From assembly GCF_020179385.1 (NCBI RefSeq), contig NZ_JAIBLJ010000005.1, positions 186,001 through 250,000 on the forward strand: a stretch of DNA of 64,000 nt, in the 5' to 3' direction. Source of the stretch: Alkalihalobacillus sp. YIM B00296 (GTDB lineage: Bacteria; Bacillota; Bacilli; Bacillales; Fictibacillaceae). Position numbers and translations under genes: made by a program. The number at the start of each line of letters is the position of its first letter. Position 1 is the first letter of the stretch. The notes beneath the pieces were generated by a model, which searched no databases, had not been told where the DNA came from, and saw nothing but the letters and a program-made list of their open reading frames with translations. Positions 1-9,456 of the stretch are shown here, one piece after another.

Positions 1-124
1 AATCGACTAAGATACAGCGGATCGCTATCCGTTATCAATATTGAGTGTGTATGGCACGAATGATTGCTGTATGAAATAGGGTGGTACCGCCAAGTCTTGG
101 TCCCTTCTGGGGTCAGGACTTTTT
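1..124 (+). promoter_or_regulatory. T-box riboswitch (3' part) of proS
   Basis: The T-box core GGGTGGTACCGC is at 79-90. It is followed by a perfect 13-bp stem (with G-U pairs) at 92-104/109-121 and a T run at 120-124, i.e. an intrinsic terminator that competes with the antiterminator. This is the standard leader by which uncharged tRNA turns on aminoacyl-tRNA synthetase genes in Firmicutes. The specifier loop (a Pro codon is expected) lies before the window, so the amino acid is inferred from the downstream gene. Confidence 0.93.
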
Positions 125-153
125 ATTATGGAAAAAAACAAGAGGTGATCGAA

Positions 154-1584
154 ATGGGTAAAGGATTTGTCCAAGATGTTACCGCAATGGAAGAGGACTT
201 TGCACAGTGGTATACAGATGTCGTCAAGAAAGCTGACCTGATCGACTATTCGAGTGTACGGGGGTCCATGATCATTCGCCCCTATGGGTATGCGTTATGG
301 GAAAATATCAAATCAGAGCTTGACCGTATGATCAAAGAAACAGGACATGAAAACATATATATGCCATTGTTCATTCCTGAAAGTCTCCTTAATAAAGAGA
401 AGGATCATATCGAAGGATTTGCCCCTGAAGTTGCATGGGTTACCCATGGTGGAGAAGAGGAATTGACTGAACGCCTTTGTGTCAGACCGACCTCTGAGAT
501 TCTATTTTGTGAGCATTATAAGAACATCATCCATTCCTATCGTGACCTGCCGAAGCTTTATAACCAGTGGGCGAATGTAGTCCGTTGGGAGAAAACGACA
601 CGGCCTTTCTTGCGTACTTTGGAGTTTTTATGGCAAGAAGGTCATACGTGTCATGCAACGGCTGATGATGCGCAGGAGGAAACGACTAGAATGCTGGATG
701 TGTACGCAGAGCTTTGTGAAGACATCCTGGCCATCCCTGTTTTAAAAGGGAAAAAGACGGAGAAAGAAAAGTTCGCTGGTGCTGAATTCACCTACACGAT
801 CGAAAGCCTCATGCATGACGGCAAGGCACTCCAATCAGGTACATCGCATTACCTTGGAGATGGGTTTGCGAAGGCATTCGGCATCCAATACTCCGATCAA
901 AACGGTGAACTTCAGCATGTTCATCAAACATCCTGGGGACTTACAACACGTGTGATCGGGGCAATGATCATGGTCCATGGTGACGACCGCGGGCTTGTTG
1001 TTCCGCCAAAAGTGGCACCAATCCAAGTGATGGTTGTACCGATCGCCCAGCATAAAGAAGGTGTGCTTGATTTTGCTTATGAGCTGAAAAAGCACCTTTC
1101 CAGGGCTGCCCGAGTAGATATCGATGCAAGTGATAAAAAACCGGGCTGGAAATTTAATGAATATGAGATGAAAGGCATACCAATCCGCCTGGAAGTCGGA
1201 CCAAAGGATATTGAAAAAGAGCAGGTCGTACTAGTGCGACGGGATACCGGGGAAAAGCAGTTCGTTCCTCTAAAGGATCTGGATGTCACGATTGAAGACC
1301 TGCTTGCAGATATTCAAAGGAACTTGTTTGAGAAAGCGAAGGAACTGCGGTCTGATAGAACATCTATTGCAGTGACATTCGATAAGTTCAAAACCGTACT
1401 CACGGAAAAACCTGGATTCATCAAAGCAATGTGGTGTGGCGATATATCCTGTGAAGAGAAGATCAAGGAGGAAACCGGGGCAACATCCCGCTGCATCCCA
1501 TTCGAGCAGGAAAAATTGTCAGATACCTGCATCTATTGTGGGAAAGAAGCAAAGAACATGGTGTACTGGGCAAAAGCGTATTGA
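154..1584 (+). CDS. proS: Prolyl-tRNA synthetase, archaeal/eukaryotic-type (ProS type 3)
   Basis: Charges tRNA-Pro in the cytoplasm. The 476-aa protein has the class II core (motif 2 region [20 protein letters not shown], motif 3 region [15 protein letters not shown]) and the extra C-terminal zinc-type domain with cysteines in MWCGD...C...CIYCG, ending in Tyr. It lacks the large editing insertion of the long bacterial ProRS, so it is the short type seen as a second ProRS in some bacilli. The start is placed at 154 behind AGAGGTGATC (141-150), not at the in-frame codon at 64 that lies inside the T-box. The T-box leader controls it. A long-type ProRS may also exist elsewhere in the genome (inference). 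Confidence 0.95.
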   Translation: MGKGFVQDVTAMEEDFAQWYTDVVKKADLIDYSSVRGSMIIRPYGYALWENIKSELDRMIKETGHENIYMPLFIPESLLNKEKDHIEGFAPEVAWVTHGGEEELTERLCVRPTSEILFCEHYKNIIHSYRDLPKLYNQWANVVRWEKTTRPFLRTLEFLWQEGHTCHATADDAQEETTRMLDVYAELCEDILAIPVLKGKKTEKEKFAGAEFTYTIESLMHDGKALQSGTSHYLGDGFAKAFGIQYSDQNGELQHVHQTSWGLTTRVIGAMIMVHGDDRGLVVPPKVAPIQVMVVPIAQHKEGVLDFAYELKKHLSRAARVDIDASDKKPGWKFNEYEMKGIPIRLEVGPKDIEKEQVVLVRRDTGEKQFVPLKDLDVTIEDLLADIQRNLFEKAKELRSDRTSIAVTFDKFKTVLTEKPGFIKAMWCGDISCEEKIKEETGATSRCIPFEQEKLSDTCIYCGKEAKNMVYWAKAY

Positions 1585-1630
1585 TTTAGCTGCTAGAGTG
1601 GGAATCACCGTAATAATTTGGGTTTCCACT

Positions 1631-1723
1631 GATAAAATCCGGATTCGCTCCGATAAATTTCAAATTTGCTTCGATAAAATCCGGATTTGCACCGAAATAT
1701 TTTGAAACCGCACCGATAAATAC
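1631..1723. repeat. Array of 21-bp imperfect tandem units
   Basis: Four units start at 1631, 1652, 1673 and 1694, each exactly 21 bp, plus a partial fifth at 1715. Each begins GATAAA/GAAATA and ends in a C-rich TTC/CTCC/CACC. Unit bodies alternate (CCGGATT.GC versus TTTCAAATTTGC). The array sits between the proS stop and a minus-strand terminator. Function unknown; it resembles in design the arrays at 22976, 41938 and 43939. Confidence 0.8.
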
Positions 1724-1730
1724 AAAGACA

Positions 1731-1758
1731 AAAAAGGCACCCGTACAGGTGTGCCTTT
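1731..1758 (-). terminator. Rho-independent terminator
   Basis: Stem AAAGGCAC/GTGCCTTT (1733-1740/1751-1758) is followed on the minus strand by a T-rich tail. It ends transcription of the small membrane gene at 1771-1929 and may also stop proS read-through. Confidence 0.8.
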
Positions 1759-1770
1759 ACCTTTGTTTCT

Positions 1771-1929
1771 TTAAAACATCGGTAAAATATAATTAATGAG
1801 AAAGTACAAGATTCCGAAAAAGATGATAAGGTATGCAGCGTACTTGATGAAGGTTGACGCTACCATACTGGAATCCTTTTTCTTCTCTACTTTCCTTTCA
1901 CGTACATCCAGATCATCATGACGGTCCAT
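1771..1929 (-). CDS. Small single-pass membrane protein, unknown function
   Basis: This 52-aa protein has a charged N-terminal half (HDDLDVRERKVEKKK) and one strongly hydrophobic helix near the C-terminus (YAAYLIIFFGILYFLINYIL). The start at 1929 is chosen because AGAGGAG lies 7 nt upstream; the longer reading from 1959 has no such site. A terminator follows directly, so this is a single-gene unit. I do not recognise the family. The layout suggests an inner-membrane protein with the N-terminus in the cytoplasm (positive residues), which is inference. Confidence 0.75.
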   Translation of the reverse strand: MDRHDDLDVRERKVEKKKDSSMVASTFIKYAAYLIIFFGILYFLINYILPMF

Positions 1930-2041
1930 GGGATCACTCCTCTCAACATTTTGACTCAATCACAAATTTGTCTATTCAAGTTGTTATGGAGTGTATTCCC
2001 TTCTTCTTTTCATTAAAAACATGACAGGATATGGACAGTCT

Positions 2042-3331
2042 TCACTCTTTTTCTTTTTCAGATTCACTATTGATCGGATCCGTCCGTTCCCATTGATCAA
2101 GGAAGGTAATCCGCTCAAGCATTGTTGGATGTCCGTATAAGAAAAGCTTAACGAGGAATGGCGGGTGGACTTCACTCAGACCGGACACAGCTAACTGTTG
2201 AAATGAGCCTACTGCTGCTTCCGGATCTTGGGTCATCTCGATCGCATATTGATCTGCTGAGCGCTCGGCTTGTCTTGATATCGCATTTTCAACAGGGCTT
2301 GCCGCAAATGATAACAATGAAAAGATAAGCAATAGTGCTGGCAGCGCTGCAATATCTGTCGGCTTTTTAACACCCCATCGCTCTCCCCATCTTTTGATCA
2401 TAGCTGCGTACAACTTTGCCCCGATCCATAATCCCAAGAAGCTTGCAACAATCGATCCGACCAGATTCCAAAAGAGATGATGTTTTACGAAATGACCCAT
2501 CTCATGAGCCATGACGAAAAGCACTTCTTTATCGCTTAGATTTTTAAGCGTTGTATCCCAGAGGACGATCCTCAAGTTGGACCCGATGCCGTTGACATAT
2601 GCATTTAATGCATTCGTTTTTTTAGACATGTTTACTTCGTAGACCCGGTCCGCTGGAATGTCTGCCTGATCAGCCAGTGCAAGGATCTTCCCCTCAAGCA
2701 CTTTGTCTTCCAGACGGTAGAAATCATTATATAATGGGTCGATCCAAATCGGTTGGATGAAGTAGATGAACAATGTGAACGGGATCGACAACAGCCAGCC
2801 ATAAAACCACCAACGCCTTTCAGACTTTTTCATAAGCCAGTAAAGCACCTGCACGATCACGAACAAGAAAAGTGTATTGATCCAGAAAGAAATGATGTTA
2901 TCCTTCATCCAACTGGAAAATGGCTGTACTGAAATATTATAATCCAGTGAAACGGTGTAACTGTAATAGTCGATTGGAAAGCTTAAGATAAAAGCAATCA
3001 ACGATAGAAGCACCACATAAACCGCATTATGAATGACTGGGAATCTTGTTAGTTCCATGGCCCGATTGCGGAACCATTTGGATAATCCGATACCTAACAC
3101 AACAAGATAGATCATCCACTCAATCGGTACTGAAAGGAAATAGAGCCATTGTTTGATACGTGAAAAATCATGGCTTAATTCCAGTTGACGCTCACTCATG
3201 AACACAGATGGATCTGCTTCCGTTCCTTGATATTGAACCGGAATGGACGTATCTGCCCCTATGAATAAATACCACGATATGAGTGTGGCATACAAGATGA
3301 AACCTGCAGCAATCCAGATTGTCTTTTTCAT
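2042..3331 (-). CDS. yhfN: M48 family zinc metalloprotease (YhfN/Ste24-like)
   Basis: Membrane-bound CAAX-protease-type metallopeptidase, 429 aa, about the length of B. subtilis YhfN. An N-terminal signal anchor and several further membrane segments (about residues 65-85, 100-120, 150-170, 180-200) precede the catalytic region. HEMGHFVKHH (about residue 280) is the HExxH zinc motif, and the downstream glutamate lies in the ENAISRQAERSADQYA stretch typical of M48A. It faces nothing obvious as an operon partner. In B. subtilis yhfN lies near yhfI-lplJ-yhfK; here those are 40 kb away. The physiological substrate is not known from the sequence. Confidence 0.92.
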   Translation of the reverse strand: MKKTIWIAAGFILYATLISWYLFIGADTSIPVQYQGTEADPSVFMSERQLELSHDFSRIKQWLYFLSVPIEWMIYLVVLGIGLSKWFRNRAMELTRFPVIHNAVYVVLLSLIAFILSFPIDYYSYTVSLDYNISVQPFSSWMKDNIISFWINTLFLFVIVQVLYWLMKKSERRWWFYGWLLSIPFTLFIYFIQPIWIDPLYNDFYRLEDKVLEGKILALADQADIPADRVYEVNMSKKTNALNAYVNGIGSNLRIVLWDTTLKNLSDKEVLFVMAHEMGHFVKHHLFWNLVGSIVASFLGLWIGAKLYAAMIKRWGERWGVKKPTDIAALPALLLIFSLLSFAASPVENAISRQAERSADQYAIEMTQDPEAAVGSFQQLAVSGLSEVHPPFLVKLFLYGHPTMLERITFLDQWERTDPINSESEKEKE

Positions 3332-3550
3332 TCCTCCACCCTCCCTAAGTCTGTCCCTTATTAGTGTAATAGATGTTGTCCCTGTTTAGAACTGTTGATG
3401 AACGAGTTTGACTGGTAATTCGTGTAATACGAGAAAAACGTTTACCAGAGTACAAACCATAAACTTGTCAATATGTTAAAAAGAAATAAAAAAGGTTGTA
3501 TTACTATTTATTGATTTTATACGAAAAACTGGTACGGATAATTAAAGAAA

Positions 3551-3846
3551 AGCGCAAGCGCCCTGGTTAACCACGAAGGTCACTGGAAGTCCGACGAGGA
3601 GGCTCGAACCAAACAAAGTTCGGTTCTGCGTGGGTAAATCCCTCGACTTAAATCAATGTGTCGACCGCCGCAGGAGGACTGAAGTGATCCAAGTGGTTGG
3701 GCGGTGGAGCTAGACATTTCTTCACCGCAACCAAAATTTTTATACTTTCTTATCCATTAAGAAAACTTAGCAAAGCCAAGCCTGTTGCAATGGCTAATCC
3801 TTAGTTGCGCTTATACTTAAGAAATATTTATACTTTCTTATATTAT
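3551..3846. repeat. Dispersed structured element, copy A
   Basis: Shares a ~150-bp core with copies at 41638 (B) and 42131 (C). The ends pair: CGCCC 3559-3563 with GGGCG 3699-3703, AACCAC 3569-3574 with GTGGTT 3693-3698, then TCACT/AGTGA and AGTCC/GGACT further in. These enclose hairpins CGAG-GAGG-CTCG and GAACC...GGTTC. A ~110-bp tail (from CTTCACCGCAAC) is shared with copy C only. It contains a small hairpin repeat (about 3770-3825) flanked by two copies of TTATACTTTCTTAT. No protein is encoded; it may be a non-coding RNA or a mobile DNA hairpin. Confidence 0.85.
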
Positions 3847-3889
3847 AAAAAAAGGGCTTTTTTATTTGCTGCTTTCTGGAGAATCTAGC

Positions 3890-4075
3890 TATTATTTAAA
3901 ATCTTTAGTTTTGCTGCATTATATACAAGTGTACCTAATTCAATATGAATCTTTGAGCTTTTACAAGAGCAGTAACGAACATTTGAAAAATTTTTTAAAA
4001 ATGCGCGTTAGGATGTTCTACAGTTGTTTTGGGTAACAGATGGATTTCCAGGCCTTTGAACCTCTGGCTGGTCCC
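3890..4075 (-). pseudogene. Possible relic of a transposase-like gene 3' end
   Basis: On the minus strand one frame reads TTVEHPNAHF, a stop, then KIFQMFVTALVKAQRFILN, a stop, then VHLYIMQQN; an overlapping frame reads SCKSSKIHIELGTLVYNAAK. Reading frames are broken by stops and shifts. The pattern looks like a decayed protein end, possibly a transposase, but I cannot name the family. The relic may instead be chance in AT-rich DNA. Confidence 0.25.
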
Positions 4076-4558
4076 ATTTACTCGCGAATGTCTGTTCCAA
4101 TTTTCACTTTACACTTTTTTGATAAAGTAAGTGATGACTAAGGGACAATACTGTCGTTAGGTTGTTAGAACTATGAAATTTACTCTAGAAAAGTAATTTT
4201 CAGAAAAATCTAAAAATGTATTAATAAACGAAAACATTACATCTATAATTTAAAGTGTTGTATTTGTACGTATAAGTATTGATTTTGGAAAACATTGTTA
4301 TCAAAATGGATTGTTATTCCCTTGAATATTTTTTCTTCATTTATATGATTCGTCCAACTAAAAAGTTATTTGAAAAAATATGTGGACAAATTAATTAATC
4401 ATGTGGATAAAGTACATATTCTTCGTTTTATTTTAGGGGATCAAAATGGGATATCATCATGTTTTCGGAAATTGGAAATTCAAAAAAGAGTTCCTTTTGT
4501 TTTTGCATCTCCTTTCTGTGAAGTTCAAGTATTATAATTATAGGGGGAATGTACCTAA

Positions 4559-5319
4559 ATGAAATCAAGAAGATATGCTAGTAGATCACGTTCATTTAAA
4601 TCAAACAGTGGTAGATTATTAGTATGTTTCATCGCATTTTTATTTGCATTTCAACCATTTTTGGATAATCTGCCATATGCATATGCAGAAAGTAATTTGA
4701 CACTCCAGAATAACAACTACCGTGTAGAAATTGGCGACCATGGAGAAATTTTTTCATTTATAATGGAGATTCGAGCATTGTAGTGGTAGATGGAACATCA
4801 TCATTCTTTGTTCGAGAACATCCTAATCAATTTCTACCGTTAAACGAGTGGACAAATGTAGTTGTTACATTTAACTCTGAGACGAATGAAGCAGCTATTT
4901 ATAAAAATGGCGTGAAACAGGAATTGGGGTATAGCGGTAAACCCGACTCTGTTACTACAAACTCACATGTGAAAAAAATAGGTGTTTCTGGATATGGAAA
5001 TGGTGCTCAATTACATGCATCACTTGATGATTTCCGTATTTATAATGGAGCGATGACAGAAAAACAAGTCAAAGCTTTACATGAAGGAAAAGATATTGTC
5101 AGTGTAAGTCCGGTAGAAGTGACAACTAACGCTGGAGCTGCTCCAGAACTACCGATAAAGGTATCGGTCATTTATGAAAATGAAACAGAAGGGACTGCGT
5201 TTGTTGAATGGGATGAGATAGATTCTTCACAATATGAACAACCAGGTGAATTTACGGTAACTGGTAGAGTAGATGGAACGATTATAGAGGCGACAGCAAA
5301 AGTAATCGTTGAAGAGTAA
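4559..5319 (+). pseudogene. Secreted LamG / Ig-like domain protein, frameshifted
   Basis: The first frame (4559-4783) gives a signal peptide (hydrophobic LLVCFIAFLFAFQPFLD, cleavage near YAYA-E) and the start of a mature domain. After a run of six T at 4749-4754 the protein continues in another frame with YNGDSSIVVVDGTSS, the LamG core (NEWTNVVVTFN, ASLDDFRIYNGAMTEKQV) and a C-terminal Ig-like (Big_4-type) domain. One extra T would give a single 253-aa secreted protein. The LamG fold still looks N-terminally short, so this may be a remnant of a larger surface or carbohydrate-active protein. A sequencing error or slipped-strand variation at the T run are alternatives. Ribosome binding site GGGGGAA at 4543. 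Confidence 0.7.
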
Positions 5320-5426
5320 TACGTTCTGTTGAGGTTACCTGATAACTGCATAGGACTTTTTATTAAACTGTCTATTTTCAAGGGTACAGTTCATAAAATA
5401 GGCGCACCCCCTACCGGCATCCTAAA

Positions 5427-5554
5427 GAAAAGGGGTTGTCCCAAAATAAAGTGTCAGAGATCTCCATCACAACATTTAGTATCAAAACCGCGATTTTTCT
5501 CTAAATGTTGCTAGAAACGGAGAGAATCAGACACTTATGGGACAGCCCCTTTTC
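5427..5554. repeat. ~125-bp palindromic repeat, also bidirectional terminator
   Basis: The ends are inverted: AAAAGGGGTTGTCCC at the left and GGGACAGCCCCTTTT at the right, with AAGTGTC/GACACTT just inside and an inner CAACATTTAG/CTAAATGTTG inverted pair. The whole can fold as one long hairpin. It sits between convergent genes and supplies T runs on both strands. A homologous copy in the opposite orientation is at 51144-51263 and a ~50-bp short version at 15665-15717. Confidence 0.85.
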
Positions 5555-5565
5555 TAAAAATCACT

Positions 5566-6354
5566 TCAATCAGTCGGTTTCAGGTCTTTCGTGTAGCCTG
5601 ACAAACACCTTGGGCAGTTTTTGCAGAAAAATCGCTCTTGGTTGACCTCATAGTACAAGCAGCAGGTTTTGCGAACACGTACAGGCGGTTCGCTCTTCAA
5701 CAACGTCTGCTTTGGATGTTTGAATTTTTTCAAAGGGTTTTCCTTCAAACCGAAGCACTCCGTAGGTGCCTCTAAAATCATCTGATAATCTTCTGAAACA
5801 CGTTCTGCTGACGCTAGTCCAGGATGGTCATGAAAACTTGTCTCATACAGCCAATAGAAATAAACCGAAGTATTCTCCCATAAGATCTGTACCGGTACCG
5901 AAGTCAGCGTTGATAGTCGCTCCCAAACAGGGGTAAGGTGATCGCGGAAGGTCGTTTCAAGCCCGATGTAGAGCTCCTGCTCCCGATTTATACTTGTTTC
6001 TCTTGTATTTGCATTATGTAGATAAAGTGCCGGACGCATCAAACCATACTCGTAATCTGGCTGGATCCGGCAGTTTCCAAGGCTTACATCAAGAATTCGG
6101 TTGAACAGGGTCACGCTTGAGAAAAAGGGAGCCGTCAACAAGAATGCGTACCTTTTGGAGAACTGTGAGGCAGTTACCAGGCTGTTCGGCGCATGTAGTA
6201 TTGACGTAAGACGATCGATGTAATGTTCCATTTTTGCTCGTTTCAATAAATCCTCTGATGAAATCGATGAATCATCAGAGGAAAATTCAGTCGCTAGACG
6301 GTAGTTTTCTTCAAGGAATAGCAGCTGGTCACGCGTTAGCGTATCGGAGATCAT
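5566..6354 (-). CDS. fhuF: FhuF-like ferric siderophore reductase (2Fe-2S)
   Basis: Likely releases iron from imported siderophores by reduction in the cytoplasm. The 262-aa protein ends in the FhuF-type iron-sulfur signature CC...C..C (TCCLYYEVN...CKNCPRC, about residues 230-250). The N-terminal two thirds are the divergent FhuF fold. It overlaps the 3' end of the siderophore ATPase gene by about 26 nt, so both are in one operon behind a Fur-type box. The function is inferred from the cysteine pattern plus neighbour; siderophore specificity is not visible. Transcription ends at the palindromic element 5427-5554. Confidence 0.82.
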   Translation of the reverse strand: MISDTLTRDQLLFLEENYRLATEFSSDDSSISSEDLLKRAKMEHYIDRLTSILHAPNSLVTASQFSKRYAFLLTAPFFSSVTLFNRILDVSLGNCRIQPDYEYGLMRPALYLHNANTRETSINREQELYIGLETTFRDHLTPVWERLSTLTSVPVQILWENTSVYFYWLYETSFHDHPGLASAERVSEDYQMILEAPTECFGLKENPLKKFKHPKQTLLKSEPPVRVRKTCCLYYEVNQERFFCKNCPRCLSGYTKDLKPTD

Positions 6355-7147
6355 TAGCTACCTTCCTGCCCTTCCCACAAGGAATACATAATGGTGATCC
6401 AAACATCGGGTCACATGATATTTGGGCTTGCAAACCAAAAACATCATGCACCATCTTCGTCGTTACAATCTTTTCTGGTGCACCTTCAGCATAAATTCCT
6501 TTGTTATGGACGGCTACGATGTGATCGGCATAACGGCAGGCAAGGTTCAAGTCATGAAGAACCATCACAATCGTTCGTTTCTCCGTCTGATTCAAATCAT
6601 ATAGCAAGTCGAGAACCTCGATTTGATGCGCGAGGTCTAGATACGTTGTCGGTTCATCGAGTAAAATCGTCTCCGTGTTTTGTGCAAGTGACATCGCAAT
6701 CCATGCACGCTGGCGCTGTCCACCGGATAATGAGTCGACCGGTCGATTCTGAAGTTCAATCAGATGTGTTGCCTCAAGAGCTGCATGAACCGCTTCTTCA
6801 TCCTTCTTCGTCCACTGTTGAAGCCAGTTCTGATAAGGATATCTTCCCTGTTTGACAAGCTGGGTAACCGTCAATCCTTCAGGTGTCACTGGAGACTGAG
6901 GAAGAATCGCGAGCTGTCTTGCAACTTTTTTAGTAGAGGATCGATGTATGTCTCTCCCATTAATGAGGATATTTCCTGACTTGGGTTTCAATAATCTTGC
7001 AAGTGCTTTAAGTAAAGTGGATTTTCCAGATCCGTTACTTCCGATCAATACGGTGATTTTTCCTTTCGGCACTTTAAAGTCAAGATTTTCAATGATTGGA
7101 GTGTCTTGATAGGACAATGTAACCTTTTTAGTTTCAAGAGAGTACAT
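6329..7147 (-). CDS. yusV: Iron-siderophore ABC transporter ATP-binding protein (YusV/FepC type)
   Basis: Energises siderophore import. The 272-aa ATPase has Walker [10 protein letters not shown] (about residue 37), Q-loop LPQSP, signature [12 protein letters not shown], Walker [14 protein letters not shown] and the H-switch VLHDLNLA, the pattern of the FecE/FepC/BtuD subfamily. No permease or binding-protein genes are adjacent; in B. subtilis YusV similarly serves several importers as a shared ATPase. A promoter with a Fur box lies directly upstream, and the downstream gene fhuF overlaps it. Confidence 0.9.
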   Translation of the reverse strand: MYSLETKKVTLSYQDTPIIENLDFKVPKGKITVLIGSNGSGKSTLLKALARLLKPKSGNILINGRDIHRSSTKKVARQLAILPQSPVTPEGLTVTQLVKQGRYPYQNWLQQWTKKDEEAVHAALEATHLIELQNRPVDSLSGGQRQRAWIAMSLAQNTETILLDEPTTYLDLAHQIEVLDLLYDLNQTEKRTIVMVLHDLNLACRYADHIVAVHNKGIYAEGAPEKIVTTKMVHDVFGLQAQISCDPMFGSPLCIPCGKGRKVANDLRYANA

Positions 7148-7199
7148 TTACTTCTCCCCTTCTCATAAATAATCAGTCCGTACATTCAACCTATTGTCA

Positions 7200-7249
7200 A
7201 TTCTATTTTAAATGAGAACCTTTGTCAATGAATTTGAGAATCATTATCA
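7200..7249 (-). promoter_or_regulatory. Sigma-A promoter with Fur box for yusV-fhuF
   Basis: On the minus strand TTGACA (7223-7228) and TAGAAT (7200-7205) are separated by 17 bp. Just upstream, 7235-7249 reads TGATAATGATTCTCA on the minus strand, a full match to the Fur 7-1-7 pattern TGATAATNATTNTCA, so iron repression is expected. A further GAGAACC-like half site lies in the spacer. Confidence 0.85.
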
Positions 7250-7329
7250 ACATAAAGGCGTGAATAAAGCTCACCAAAATTGGTTCGACATTCAAGTGAA
7301 CGGCATTTGTATGAGCTTTTGATTCTTTC

Positions 7330-8178
7330 TTATTTAGCTTCATCTACTTTTTTGAACACATCTGCCAAACTTGTTACAACCTTCAAATTCGCATGCTCAA
7401 GCTTGATACCGGTCGGCTGGATATAGATCGTCTTCAAACCTAGCAGTAATGCTGGAGCAATCTCATTGATCAGGTTATCGCCGATGGACACTGTCTCATC
7501 AGCTTTAACACCATATTTTTTCATCAAATCCAGGAAGATTTTCTTTGTTTGGACTGGCTTCTGGGCTAATGGGACGATCTCAGGGAAAAGGTCGTCCAGC
7601 TCCAACTCATTGAGCAGGCGTTCCACATCATCCTTTTCACTGTTCGTTACCAGGACGATTTCCGCCTCTTCCTTCAGCTTGTTCAATCCTTCTTTCAGAC
7701 CAGGTGTCTTCGTCAATTGAAACTCATCTGTGACCATGAATTCCTTCGTCTTCGTATAACAATGGTAGGTTTCTTCGATTGAAACCCCGTAATGTCTAGC
7801 TGCTGAATATGGAAGCCACCATCCGTCACCTATAGCGATCATTTTTTCAAAATCAAAAGTCAATTCTCGATCATATGTATGATTGACGTCTTCACTATCC
7901 CACTCTGTGCCATCCCATTTCTGGACGTGGGTCACTTTTAACGTAAGGGGGTCCAATGTAAGGATGGCATCCCTTTCAACATCATAAGCTTTCCCGATCG
8001 CTACAGGGTGATCGCCCTTCTTCATATCCTCATAATCCTTGATAAAATGTTCTTGTTCATCAATTGCTACCTTTTCTTTCAAAAGTGATGCGTAATAATC
8101 GAAGTGATCAGTATCTTCATATAACGTGCCATCTAGGTCAAAAATTATCAGCTTACAATCTGGATAAAACTGTTTCAT
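7330..8178 (-). CDS. HAD-superfamily hydrolase, unknown substrate
   Basis: Phosphatase-like, 282 aa. Motif I DLDGTLYED (about residues 14-22), motif II VTNSE (about 190), a lysine region QKPVQTKK, and motif IV SIGDNLINEI (about 240) are all present. The cap region is larger than usual (about residues 30-160) and contains an unusual aromatic-rich GDGWWLPYSAARHYG stretch. The start at 8178 is supported by GTGAGGG about 6 nt upstream; the longer TTG reading from 8208 is less likely. Stands alone. Substrate not predictable. Confidence 0.83.
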   Translation of the reverse strand: MKQFYPDCKLIIFDLDGTLYEDTDHFDYYASLLKEKVAIDEQEHFIKDYEDMKKGDHPVAIGKAYDVERDAILTLDPLTLKVTHVQKWDGTEWDSEDVNHTYDRELTFDFEKMIAIGDGWWLPYSAARHYGVSIEETYHCYTKTKEFMVTDEFQLTKTPGLKEGLNKLKEEAEIVLVTNSEKDDVERLLNELELDDLFPEIVPLAQKPVQTKKIFLDLMKKYGVKADETVSIGDNLINEIAPALLLGLKTIYIQPTGIKLEHANLKVVTSLADVFKKVDEAK

Positions 8179-8310
8179 TTTACATCCCTCACAAAAAAAG
8201 ATTTTCAATCTCGTAACTGTAGTTATTATAATGTTCGCTTAATCTATCGCAAAATTATTATGGAAAGATAGTGCAAAATTTGGAAAATTGTATGGAAAAA
8301 ATTGCAGAAT

Positions 8311-8346
8311 TTGACTTGTTGTCAATTAAAACATATTTAGGGGGAA
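8311..8346 (+). promoter_or_regulatory. Likely promoter and RBS of phnD
   Basis: TTGACT (8311-8316) and TATTTA (8334-8339) with 17-bp spacing, followed by the strong ribosome binding site AGGGGGAAA before the ATG at 8353. The -10 is a weak match. No clear Pho-box direct repeats were found. Confidence 0.5.
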
Positions 8347-8352
8347 ATAGGA

Positions 8353-9264
8353 ATGAAAAAGGTTGTTGCACTTTTTTTCTCTGCAATTTTAGCGATTGGG
8401 CTGACGGCATGCGGAACAAGTAGTGATTCTAATGGCGGCGGGAGTAAGGACGGCGAAGTTAAAAAGATAGTCATGGGGTTCGTTCCGTCACAAGACTCTG
8501 ATGAAATCGCAGATACAGTTGAACCTCTTGCCGATAAACTTGGAGAAGAGCTTGATGTAGAAGTTGAAGGTAAAGTCATGACCAGTTACTCTGCACTTGT
8601 AGAAGCGATGGGAAGCAATCAAGTCCAAATCGGATTTTTGCCTGCTTTCGGTTATGTATTGGCGAATTAAAAACATGGTGTTGAAGTCATTCTGAAGTCA
8701 GAGCGTTTTGGCAGCGGTACATACAAAGCACAATACGTCGTACGGACCGATTCTGGCATCGAGTCTCTTGAAGACATGGAAGGAAAGACTTGGGCGATTC
8801 CAGACTTGACATCTACTAGTGGATTCTTGTTCCCAGCAGCACAAATCATGGATAAGTTCGGTGTGGAGGATGTTCAATCAGGTTTCTTCAGCAACACAGT
8901 TGAAGCTGGTGGACACGACAATGCGATCATTTCAGTCTACGAAGGGGATGCTGATGTAGCGACTACCTTCGATGATGCCCGTACTGCGGTTGAAGAAGAT
9001 TATCCAGATGTAATGGACAAGCTTAAAGTCGTTGGATATACAGATGAAATTCCGAACGATACGATCTCAGTGACAAAAGAGCTTTCTGACGAGTGGGAAA
9101 AGAAAATCAAAGATACATTCCTATCATTCAATGATGATGAAGAAATGATCAAAATCATGAACGAAGTATACAGCTGGGATGCAATCATCGAAGCTGAAGA
9201 CAGTAAGTACGATGTTGTCCGTGACACATATGAAAAGTTCAAGGATTCCATTTCTATAGATTAA
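8353..9264 (+). pseudogene. phnD: Phosphonate/phosphite ABC binding protein PhnD with in-frame stop
   Basis: Would bind phosphonate, phosphite or similar for the PhnCE importer. A lipoprotein signal (AIGLTAC, lipobox Cys at about residue 20) and the PhnD fold (MGFVPSQDSDEIA, YSALVEAMGSNQVQIGFLP, WAIPDLTSTSGFLFPAAQ, DVATTFDDAR) are all present. The reading frame is continuous from 8353 to 9264 except for one TAA at 8668-8670 (codon 106), where GLU or LYS would fit the context LAN-stop-KHGVEVI. Everything after it is intact, so this is a single recent nonsense change, a sequencing error, or a read-through codon. It is followed by its own terminator and then phnC. Confidence 0.88.
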
Positions 9265-9282
9265 TAGAACCTCAATCCTTCC

Positions 9283-9310
9283 GGGGGAAGCTAGTCTTCT
9301 CCCTTTTTTT
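9283..9310 (+). terminator. Terminator/attenuator between phnD and phnC
   Basis: Stem GGGGGAAG/CTTCTCCC (9283-9290/9296-9303, one G-U), loop CTAGT, followed by TTTTTTT. Common in binding-protein operons, where it makes the binding protein more abundant than the transporter. Confidence 0.85.
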
Positions 9311-9456
9311 CACGTAAGGAACACATCCAAGACCTCGCTTACACTTTTTCCTACATTACATAGCAACCGTACTGTCTTTTAAAACATAAAGAGTACTGAT
9401 TCTTCCTCGCTAACTACGAAACTAATCAGGCTCTGTTCACGATAAGGGGAGTTAGT

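Larger units (their letters stand above)
3332..4558. other. 1.2-kb stretch without an intact gene
   Basis: Contains a structured dispersed repeat (about 3551-3846), then AT-rich DNA. On the minus strand at about 3890-4070 there are short readable stretches broken by stops (possible gene relic, listed separately). No convincing intact open frame or RNA gene was seen. GGGGGAA at 4543-4549 is the ribosome binding site of the LamG pseudogene. Confidence 0.7.

Noticed and set aside
1436-1705. 89-codon plus-strand frame over the proS end
   Set aside because: Overlaps proS in another frame and runs into the 21-bp repeat array; no start signal.
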